Assembly (NCBI RefSeq): GCF_010111755.1 | Contig: NC_088958.1 | Span: 744,001-808,000, forward strand | Length of the DNA: 64,000 nucleotides | Direction: 5' to 3' | From: Nakaseomyces glabratus | Taxonomy: Eukaryota > Ascomycota > Saccharomycetes > Saccharomycetales > Saccharomycetaceae | Part shown: piece by piece, positions 1 to 7,732 of the stretch | Position numbering within the stretch: position 1 is the first letter of the stretch | How the letters are laid out: every line of letters begins with the position of its first letter | The notes under the pieces: model-generated | What the model saw: only the letters and a program-made list of their open reading frames with translations | Told to the model about the DNA's origin: nothing | Database searches by the model: none | Program-made: the position numbers and the translations under genes

Positions 1-157
1 ATTTGTTAAAAGGAGAGTCATTATATAATATTCCGTAGGGGACTAGCAACAAGAAGATACATATATACGTAACGTCACATGTAATGTCTAACATGCTCCC
101 CCCCCTCCCCCGCTTCGTCCCCTGCCATCACTTGCCATAATAGAATGTGGGGGTGGG

Positions 158-168
158 TGTACGGATGT
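158..168 (-). promoter_or_regulatory. Rap1-like site in the HXK2 promoter
   Basis: On the minus strand this reads ACATCCGTACA, matching the core of the Rap1 sites found in yeast ribosomal-protein and glycolytic promoters. The adjoining GGTGGGTGTAC core at 151-161 occurs again inside the palindrome at 234-265. Binding is inferred from motif match only. Confidence 0.45.
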
Positions 169-208
169 TAGTACAACCCCTCCTTCTCTCAACTCTCCAC
201 GGCTCAGC

Positions 209-214
209 CACGTG
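209..214 (+). promoter_or_regulatory. CACGTG E-box
   Basis: CACGTG in the sequence GCCACGTGAAA, 20 bp left of the 234-265 palindrome. In yeasts this core is bound by bHLH factors such as Cbf1 and the glycolytic activator Tye7. A regulatory role is inferred from the motif and its place in a glycolytic promoter. Confidence 0.35.
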
Positions 215-233
215 AAACGCTGTCTTGCCAAAC

Positions 234-265
234 GTGTACTGGTGGGTGTACACCCACCAGTACAC
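234..265. repeat. perfect 32-bp palindrome upstream of HXK2
   Basis: The left arm GTGTACTGGTGGGTGT is followed directly by its exact reverse complement, with no spacer (dyad between 249 and 250). Symmetry breaks at 233 (C) and 266 (C). Each arm carries a GGTGGGTGT core that is also next to the Rap1-like site at 151-168. It may be a dimeric factor site or a cruciform-prone element. Confidence 0.85.
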
Positions 266-580
266 CACATAGGGGATGAACCGTTCGCGTTTTGAGAGAG
301 AGAAAACCGGAAAAACTCGAAACTGGCAGCTAAAGCCGGTGCGGTACTTATGACGTATTTGTTCCGAGCCGTGTTGGACCCATTTCCCATCTCCCAATTC
401 GCAATTGCAAGAGGAACAAGACAACTGTAACGATGGATTTTTCAAAACCACGAACATTAACTACTATGGGATTCACATACACCGTTCGATGGAGGGGGAC
501 TGAAATTGCTATGAATTACTTGCAATTTAGAGGAATCCCACCTTATTTCTAAATCGATATCACCTAACTCTTAAACTTCT

Positions 581-588
581 GCGATGAG
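581..588 (+). promoter_or_regulatory. PAC element (GCGATGAG) in the HXK2 promoter
   Basis: Exact GCGATGAG, 244 bp upstream of the HXK2 start codon. PAC is the Dot6/Tod6 site typical of ribosome-biogenesis genes. It is followed at 602-624 by two head-to-tail copies of TGAAAAACTTT, one base from the RRPE consensus TGAAAAATTTT, which usually accompanies PAC. Confidence 0.5.
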
Positions 589-831
589 CATCGATCAGCA
601 TTGAAAAACTTTTGAAAAACTTTTGGAAAAAAAATTGTTATCCTGATTGTCATCTACATTTCTTCCAATTGATTCTTATAAAATCAGTTATGAAATCAGT
701 TTACAACAACAGATAAATTTTTTAATTTTATGCCCTTATTTTCAAACCCCATCTTTTATTTATTCCAATTTGTTCTCTCTTATCTTTTAAATTAGACAGT
801 TTAAATAAATTATACAAAATACTAAACAACA

Positions 832-2292
832 ATGGTTCATTTAGGTCCAAAAAAGCCACCTGCTAGAAAGGGTTCTATGGTTGACATGCCAAAGGATCTT
901 CTTGATGAGATCAAGAAGTTCGAGGACATGTTCTCCGTTGACGCTGCCACTTTGCAAAAAGTCACCAAGCACTTCATCAGCGAATTGTCCAAGGGTTTGT
1001 CCAAGGAAGGTGGTAACATCCCTATGATCCCAGCCTGGGTTATGGAAAACCCAACTGGTAAGGAGAAAGGTGACTTCTTGGCCATTGACTTGGGTGGTAC
1101 CAACTTGAGAGTTGTCCTAGTCAAGCTAGGTGGTGACCGTACTTTCGACACCACTCAGTCCAAGTACAAGTTGCCTGGTCCTATGAGAACCACCAAGGAC
1201 CCAGAAGAAATCTGGAGCTTCATCGCTGATTCCTTGGAGACCTTCATCAAGGAGCAATTCCCAGAGGGTTGCAACGAGACTCTGCCATTGGGTTTCACTT
1301 TCTCCTTCCCAGCTTCCCAGGACAAGATCAACCAAGGTGTCTTGCAAAGATGGACCAAGGGTTTCGACATCCCAAACATTGAAGGCCACGATGTTATCCC
1401 AATGTTGCAAAAGCAAATCGAAAAGAGAAACTTGCCAATTGACATTGTCGCTTTGATCAACGACACTACCGGTACTTTGGTTGCCTCCTTGTACACCGAT
1501 GGTGAAACCAAGATGGGTGTCATCTTCGGTACCGGTGTCAACGGTGCTTACTACGATGTCGTCTCTGACATTCCAAAGCTGGAAGGTAAGCTTGCCGACG
1601 ATATCCCATCTTCTTCCTTGATGGCCATCAACTGTGAGTACGGTTCCTTCGACAACGAACACGTCGTCTTGCCAAGAAACAAGTACGATATCGCCATCGA
1701 TGAAGAATCCCCAAGACCAGGTCAACAAACTTTCGAAAAGATGTCCTCCGGTTACTACTTGGGTGAACTGCTACGTCTAGCCCTTTTGGACCTATACAAC
1801 CAAGGTTTGATCTTCAAGGGCCAAGACGTCCAAAAGTTGAAGGAAGCTTACATCATGGACACTTCTTACCCATCCAGAATCGAAGACGATCCTTTCGAAA
1901 ACTTGGAAGACACTGACGAATTGTTCCAAGCTGACTTGGGTATCCAAACTACTGTCCAAGAACGTAAGTTGATCAGACGCCTGTGTGAATTGATCGGTAC
2001 CAGATCTGCTAGATTGTCCGTCTGTGGTATCGCTGCCATCTGTCAAAAGAGAGGCTACGAAACCGCCCACATTGCTGCTGACGGTTCCGTCTTCAACAAG
2101 TACCCAGGCTTCCAACAAAGAGCTGCCGAAGGTTTGAGAGACATTTACGGCTGGAAGGAAGACAAGCCACAAAACTACCCAATTGTCATCGTCGCTGCCG
2201 AGGATGGTTCTGGTGCTGGTGCCGCTATTATTGCTGCCTTGGCCCAAAAGAGAATCGCTGAAGGTAAGTCTTTGGGTGTTATTGGTGCTTAA
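832..2292 (+). CDS. HXK2: hexokinase (Hxk2-type)
   Basis: Hexokinase phosphorylates glucose, fructose and mannose at C6 with ATP, the first step of glycolysis, in the cytosol; the S. cerevisiae Hxk2 form also enters the nucleus and takes part in Mig1 glucose repression. The 486-residue product has the usual length. Visible are the phosphate loop LAIDLGGTNLRVV (83-95), the sugar-binding stretch LGFTFSFPASQDKINQG (153-169), the catalytic Asp211 in INDTTGT, and the C-terminal adenosine segment AEDGSGAGAA. The N-terminus KKPPARKGSM (7-16) equals the region that in S. cerevisiae Hxk2 carries the nuclear-targeting and Mig1-contact segment and the phosphorylated Ser15, which favours HXK2 over HXK1. 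Codon choice is strongly biased, as in abundant glycolytic genes. The ATG is preceded by an A-rich leader. Confidence 0.95.
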   Translation: MVHLGPKKPPARKGSMVDMPKDLLDEIKKFEDMFSVDAATLQKVTKHFISELSKGLSKEGGNIPMIPAWVMENPTGKEKGDFLAIDLGGTNLRVVLVKLGGDRTFDTTQSKYKLPGPMRTTKDPEEIWSFIADSLETFIKEQFPEGCNETLPLGFTFSFPASQDKINQGVLQRWTKGFDIPNIEGHDVIPMLQKQIEKRNLPIDIVALINDTTGTLVASLYTDGETKMGVIFGTGVNGAYYDVVSDIPKLEGKLADDIPSSSLMAINCEYGSFDNEHVVLPRNKYDIAIDEESPRPGQQTFEKMSSGYYLGELLRLALLDLYNQGLIFKGQDVQKLKEAYIMDTSYPSRIEDDPFENLEDTDELFQADLGIQTTVQERKLIRRLCELIGTRSARLSVCGIAAICQKRGYETAHIAADGSVFNKYPGFQQRAAEGLRDIYGWKEDKPQNYPIVIVAAEDGSGAGAAIIAALAQKRIAEGKSLGVIGA

Positions 2293-2723
2293 GTACTTTT
2301 TTGAAATGTTGCACTTTTTACAATAATTTAAAAGTCTGAATCATCAATAGTGTTTACTTTGCTAAAAAAAAATCCAATAAGATTCTCAATGCCATTGGAA
2401 TTAGATTTCATTCTGTGAAACCTGTTTCATGGTACTTCTAATGTGTTATGTTTAACGCCATTATGTTGTGCTTTCCAAAAGCTATGATAAATATATGATA
2501 AACCTTTGATAAACTAGGATACACTATATAAAAATTTCTTATATTTTATATGTTTCTTTTCAGAAAAATGAAGTTAAATCTTTTTCTTTAAACGCCTTCC
2601 GTTATTTTCATTTTTTTCCATAATTTCTATTAATTGACCAATGTTCATTTTTGAGTCACCTAGAAACTGAAATGATTTAACAAACCAACTAATTAGCAAG
2701 CTAACAGTGACTGGTCCGACATC
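2293..2723. other. HXK2-HFM1 convergent intergenic region
   Basis: AT-rich 431-bp region between two convergent genes, presumably holding both 3' ends. In S. cerevisiae RTG2 lies between these two genes; no trace of it is visible here. No other feature seen. Confidence 0.6.
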
Positions 2724-5700
2724 CTATTGTAGATCTATATCAGAGCCCAGAAATGCCAATTCAGTTTGAATATCTCTGCTTAGCTCCACAAAGTTTTTGT
2801 CTTCCATGTCTGAGTCAAAGTCATTGGATTGAGAACTTGGAAATATTCTGTGCCTTTTATGATTTGAGACGTCATTTTTAATCGTATTCATGTCTGCTGT
2901 GCTAAACGATTTACCCTCATAAGGTGCATCCCAGTGTGTTTGCTTGTAAAATTGTTTTGACTTATTATGATACGGATGTTGTTTAAAATTTTTACTAGCA
3001 ATACCATCAAAGTTATTCACTTGTTGATTATTAGATTCTTTCTGGTGTTGTTCTTCTGGCAATGATAAATCTTCATTATTAGGGTCCGACGGTACTAACT
3101 CCAATATTTCCAAATCAGATAAGTTACTATCCATTTCTAATTCATCATTTGAATTAGCAATTATCTTATTACTGTTAGTTATAATTTGTTGTTTTGTACC
3201 GCTGATATTTTCAGTAATACTTTCCAATTTTAAGATTCGTGAAAGCCCAATGCCAGGTATTTCTTCTACATTTAGAATTAGTTCGATGTATTCATTCACT
3301 CTTGTTAGATCCACCATAATTGTAAATGATTGTTCTTTGTTTAGTAAAATCATTGGAAATCTTCTGAAATCAATTAAATGTCCATTTTTGTCTAACGCCA
3401 AAAAATTCACCGATATTTCATTGCTTTTCCCTATTGGTTTTGCTACTTTGGCACTAATGTAAGGACTAATATTAAGAGAATTTTTATCATCTATAAAAGC
3501 CTGGTAATGGAAAGATAATATGGGAAGTCTTCTTATTTCATCCAAAAGTTTTGTCCCTGCACCAGGTTTTAGTCCTAAGTAAAGTTCAAGTTGTTCTCTG
3601 TTCATACTCGTCAATTGCTGTAGAGAATTTATTCCCATTTTGGATAGTTTTTCCACAGCATTGATACTCATTCCCTTAACTTGTTTTAGTATATATGGCG
3701 TTGATTCCCAGCAGCCTACATTTAATGACCGTAAAACGAATAGGGCATTTTTCAAAGATATTCCATCATTTTTAGCAATGAATATGTCTATTAAACATTT
3801 TAGTACTCTGATAAAGTGGCGCTCTATAGAACAGAGTTCATAAATGAGTTTAGGTGTTAGCCTTACTAGTAGTTGTGATTTTGGCTTGCTTAAATTATAT
3901 TGGATTAAAAGAAATATTTTTTGCCAAGGTTGATCAATGATTTGTGGCTTACCTCCTTCAGTAAGAAGCCGAAACCAAATTTGAGAATTATTTAACTCTT
4001 TTAAAGTTGCTTTTTCATTGAGTCGAACCCTGTATATAGAGAAAACCTCTACCTTAGAGACGATTTTTAGTATTGCTTTTACGGTATTTTTTGGAGCAGC
4101 TGTTATCAAAGATTTCATGGTTTTGAAATCAATACAATGCCGCGACATTGCTGAACCAATCAATGTACTGGATATATTACCCTTATTTACAAAGATGAGG
4201 GAAAGGGTCTGTAGTGATTGTATTATTTTTTCATAGAAAATTGGAGAAGATATATTCCCTAGTGAAATAAGGCCCTGTCTCTGTAATGCTGGCATATAAT
4301 GGTCTACATTTTTACAATATCTTTGAACCATAAAAGTAGCATTTATCCACTCACCAATGTCATTCACAGATTTAATGTTACCCAAAGAGACTTCTGCTAA
4401 GATAAAATCAATTATTTTATTATGTAAGCTGCTCTCCACTGTTATATTTTTGTCTATCAAGTTTTGATAAAACTTTATCCTCGAATCATCAGTCAAAATA
4501 ATAGCCTTACCGCCGATACCATCATATTTGAATCCTTCAGTTCTACCAATCATCTGTAATATTTCAAAACTCGAATATTCTGATAATCTGTCATCCTTCC
4601 AAGTTGATGTTCCATTAATAACAACTAGATAGACTGGCAAATTGTTTCCAATATCCAGCTTAGAAGTGCAGCATAAAATTTGAATATCCCCATTAGCAAA
4701 GTTCTTTTCAACCTCTTTTCTGTCATCTATATGTAAGCCAGCATGATAAAATAGAATTGAATTTTTGTAACAGTTTTGAAGATCAGTATTTCTGAAGCTG
4801 ATGTTAGTTGATGATTTTTTTATCGTTGTCACACTCATACCACAAAGTGATATAGCGGTACGAGCAGCAGAGCTTTTTGTAGGGCAGAATATTATTGTTG
4901 GCTTGCTTTCACATTGAGCTTTTATTATGTCAAACAGTGCTTTGTTGAATTTTGAATTATTTGTCTCTTTCCATGGAGTATACGATCGAATGCCTATAAC
5001 CTTCGTTCTTTCTCTAATATGTCCATGGGAAGCTGAAAAATCCAGAGAATTTGCTTTATTGATTAGATGGGTAGAATTTAGCCAGCAACATATATCGTCA
5101 ATATTACCCGTGTTTGTGCACAATGCAATTACTCGCAAGTTAGAAGCATTTTGTGTGATTCTTGTTATAACAACCTCAAGTACAGCACCACGTTCTTCTT
5201 TTAAAAAATGAATATCATCAATCAAAAGTAGGTTTACGAATTTGAGAAAAGTCAGATAATCCCCCCATTTTTTGCATATTAAATCTATTTTTTCTGGTGT
5301 AGCGACAATAATGTTCGCATTCCCAATAGTATTTTTTTCGAAATGATTCATATCACTAGTTATGAGTTGTACCTTTAAATTAGTGAATTTAGCTTTCCAT
5401 CGGTTATATTTTTCCAAGCAAATGGACTTCATAGGTGAGATGTAGATAACTTTTAAACCAGTGTTATTTTGTTGTTCGTAAGTTTCTAGAGCTTTCAATA
5501 TTGAAATTTCCAATAGTACTGTTTTTCCTGAATTAGAGGGTGTATTTATCACAAAGCTATTATTTTTTTCATATAGTTTATTCGCACATATAGATTGGAT
5601 TTTATTAAATTCATCGAAATCAAAATACTCCCTCCATTTTTCTGGTATTTGACCTGGTGGGTTCCCACTTTTACCATTGACTGATCTCCGCACAGTCACC

Positions 5701-6212
5701 CGTCCTCTTTTAATAGGTTTCAAAGCAGTAATATCATTAGTGTTTAGTCTGTCATTGGATGTTGTAAACGTATCCTCCGTTCCCACGGAGAGATTACTCT
5801 GCCCAAATAATGAGTTCATATTATAATCATCACCAAGATCTTGATCATTATCAGAGTCATCTAAAATAGGGTTATAGGTTGAAAATTTAAATTTTTCTCT
5901 TATAGAATTTTCTGTTTTATATTTTAAATAAACATCTCTCTTTGAATTTTTGAGCCTATTGTAAAAACAATTAGCTAAGAGTGTATATTCCATTTGGAAG
6001 AGTAGTAGATAATGTTAGTAAATATAATATCTAAATTGACTTTAATGTTGTCTTGGGTTGTGGTATACATGCTTTGATAGAGTAACGTCATGCAGATCTG
6101 ATACAATGTTTTTGCAACCCCGGATCAACTCCACTTAACTTGGATACCAGAAGTAGTTGACAAGATAACCCATCAAACACATGATATGTTTATTTAACAT
6201 ACTGGTTGTCAT
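2724..6212 (-). CDS. HFM1: meiotic DNA helicase Mer3/Hfm1 (spliced: 2724..5974 and 6203..6212)
   Basis: Mer3 is a Ski2-like superfamily-2 helicase of the ZMM group that extends and protects recombination intermediates to form crossovers in meiosis. The main reading frame (2724-5993, 1089 residues) covers both helicase lobes, a winged-helix/Sec63-like part and an acidic tail ending FLGSDIDLQ, as in the yeast family. Family motifs are in order: SNSGKT (Walker A, about 153-158), ATPEK, LLLIDDIHFL (motif II), PTIIFCPTKSS (motif IV), QMIGRTEGF (motif VI). Several depart from consensus: motif II is DDIH not DEIH, motif III reads LCTN not LSAT, motif V reads DIGNNLP rather than a WGVNLP-like form, and the second Arg of motif VI (QMxGRAGR) is replaced. 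The unspliced frame starts at an ATG at 5993, but splice signals support a 10-nt first exon (ATG at 6212), giving 1086 residues. Synteny next to HXK2 agrees. Confidence 0.85.
5975..6202 (-). other. HFM1: predicted 228-nt intron of HFM1
   Basis: On the minus strand there is a consensus 5' splice site GTATGT (6202-6197), a consensus branch site TACTAAC (6020-6014) and a 3' site TTAG ending at 5975, about 40 nt from the branch point. Exon 1 is ATGACAACCA (6212-6203), phase 1; joining it to 5974 restores the long frame exactly (M-T-T-T-N-C-F). The next TAG downstream would put the frame out. S. cerevisiae MER3 also has a short 5' intron, spliced in meiosis with the help of Mer1. An exact Mer1 enhancer AYACCCUY was not found in this intron. 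Confidence 0.75.
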
Positions 6213-6282
6213 TGTTTTTTATTTGTATTGTTTGCACGCAGAATTTTAGTGGTAATATGTATCTGAACTAAATTGAAAACTT

Positions 6283-6290
6283 CCCGCCGA
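6283..6290 (-). promoter_or_regulatory. URS1-like site between HFM1 and RMR1
   Basis: The plus strand reads CCCGCCGA; the reverse, TCGGCGGG, shares seven bases with the Ume6 site TCGGCGGCT that controls early meiotic genes. It sits in the short divergent promoter shared by two meiotic recombination genes, which makes a regulatory role plausible. Confidence 0.45.
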
Positions 6291-6504
6291 GCTCTCTTAA
6301 CTTCAAGTTTTTTCCTGAGAATTCAGGTCTTCGGCCCTTTAAATTTTGAGCCTTTTCGGGTTGAAGAAGAAATAAAGGCGAAGCCATTCATTGATAGCAT
6401 CGATAGTAAGGGAAGGCCAGTAGGATAGACAATTGGGTGTGGATATTCACAGGACTAGGGTCTGAGGTTTGAGTTATTTAGTTTGGTTGCCCTTTTGAAG
6501 CGGA

Positions 6505-7371
6505 ATGTCGATTGAAGAAATGAATGGACAAAGAATGATAGTTGAACTGGAAGAGAGCAAATCACCTTCAGAACAAGGTCAACAAGAAGAAGCCGGGTCA
6601 TTAAATGTTGAACTAGGGGGCGATAGTGATGGTGTTGATGTCAGGGACTCTGTACTGGTTGAAGATGCTGACGATGATTTGCTCAGCAGTAGTGGCAGCG
6701 ATGACAGAAGGTTGTTCGTACAGGATCCTAGGGATGATGACTATTTGCGAACTATTGCGGAAGGTTTGGTACAACGTAAGGAGAACCCGTACGTGGAAGT
6801 ACGCTATGAGAGAGATGTATATCCGTTGTTTGATGATCATAGTTCCCTTGAACATGATGTAGCGATTGAAAATTACAGGCAGTGTGTCTGTAAGGATCCA
6901 GCCATGTTACAAAGAAGTTTTTCTGAGTTCATGGCACATTTACGTTCATTTCTAGAAAGCCGACATGGAAGATTGAAGTTCGCTAGCCAAGAGATTCTAT
7001 TATCGATAGTACCGCTTGACCTAGTGGTTTGTGAAGACAATGTTTACAATTCTCAGATATCGTTGGCAGATGTAGTGAATATCTTTGAAATTCTACAGAC
7101 TAGATCTAGAGAAGCCGAAGAGAGAGAGATACCAAAGCATTTAGATATGGAAGTGTCGACGCGGCCAAGGTTTGTCTCTCGCTATAACACCTTGGTTGAA
7201 CTAACCGAAGGTAAAGCAACTCTAAGTAATGTTAGACCATTTTCAAATGATGAAAGTCACCCACTGGTGCTGGATGATGACCAACCAGTAAAAGTCATAA
7301 ATTCTAAACAGAACACATCAACTGTAGACAATAATGATTCGGATGAACTGCTAGAAATATTAAGTGAATAG
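6505..7371 (+). CDS. RMR1: Rmr1-like protein required for meiotic recombination (by synteny)
   Basis: The 288-residue product has no domain I can recognise. It is acidic and polar at both ends, with a more regular central part (about 75-200) containing alternating hydrophobic positions. I call it RMR1 because it lies between HFM1 and ZIP2 in the same orientation as YGL250W in S. cerevisiae, whose product is needed for normal meiotic gene conversion and is found in nucleus and cytoplasm. The first ATG is used; a second in-frame ATG lies five codons on. It is transcribed divergently from HFM1 across about 290 bp with a URS1-like site. Sequence similarity to Rmr1 could not be tested here, so the name rests on position. 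Confidence 0.65.
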   Translation: MSIEEMNGQRMIVELEESKSPSEQGQQEEAGSLNVELGGDSDGVDVRDSVLVEDADDDLLSSSGSDDRRLFVQDPRDDDYLRTIAEGLVQRKENPYVEVRYERDVYPLFDDHSSLEHDVAIENYRQCVCKDPAMLQRSFSEFMAHLRSFLESRHGRLKFASQEILLSIVPLDLVVCEDNVYNSQISLADVVNIFEILQTRSREAEEREIPKHLDMEVSTRPRFVSRYNTLVELTEGKATLSNVRPFSNDESHPLVLDDDQPVKVINSKQNTSTVDNNDSDELLEILSE

Positions 7372-7732
7372 TTATCTTGACTAAAGCCAAAATTAGACAA
7401 GTCTTGTTGTACCATGCATCTCGATTTGAGATTTATTCAAGGCAGCAGACCGTAGTTGTAACATTAGAAAAAATGCTTTGTTTTATGTAAGCTTTGATTA
7501 GAAATAGATATATTCATAATAAATAACTCTTTATCGGCAGAGTTCCGTGCTTGTTTTCAATGATCTCTTTGGCGCCAAAGTAAATCCCCTCATGCTTCAT
7601 TCTGTGAATTTCATTACCAAATCATAAAAAGATTTTTCCGATCTTAAAATTGGAATATTTCTTAAACAACCAAGAATATAATTTCAATGTAGAAACCTGT
7701 TAATCATACCTACAATTAGACAGGATTAAACT
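7372..7732. promoter_or_regulatory. RMR1-ZIP2 intergenic region with a 14-bp palindrome
   Basis: The 361-bp region upstream of ZIP2 holds a perfect palindrome CTTTGGCGCCAAAG at 7567-7580, 153 bp before the ZIP2 start. Its half-site TTTGGCGC matches the E2F/DP consensus of other eukaryotes. No URS1 (GGCGGC) match was seen here. Confidence 0.5.

Larger units (their letters stand above)
1..831 (+). promoter_or_regulatory. HXK2 upstream region
   Basis: This 831-bp gene-free stretch lies upstream of the hexokinase gene. It splits into a distal GC-rich part (about 90-310) with C-runs, an E-box and a long palindrome, and a proximal AT-rich part. C-rich and AGGGG tracts at 92-115, 270-275 and 491-497 resemble Mig1 (CCCCGC) or Msn2/4 (AGGGG) sites, but the AT box expected beside a Mig1 site is not clear. 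Short reading frames on the minus strand here look spurious. The window starts inside this region, so the neighbour to the left is unknown. Confidence 0.6.

Noticed and set aside
88..457. Two overlapping minus-strand frames of about 100 codons left of HXK2
   Set aside because: They overlap each other and the palindrome-containing promoter, have no recognisable domain, and arise because the GC-rich stretch has few stop codons.
1126..1728. 200-codon antisense frame inside HXK2
   Set aside because: Mirror of the strong codon bias of HXK2; no protein-like features of its own.
5975..5993. Start of HFM1 at ATG 5993
   Set aside because: Possible, but the consensus 5' site, branch site and 3' site in correct phase make the spliced start at 6212 more likely; the first seven residues from 5993 would then be intron.
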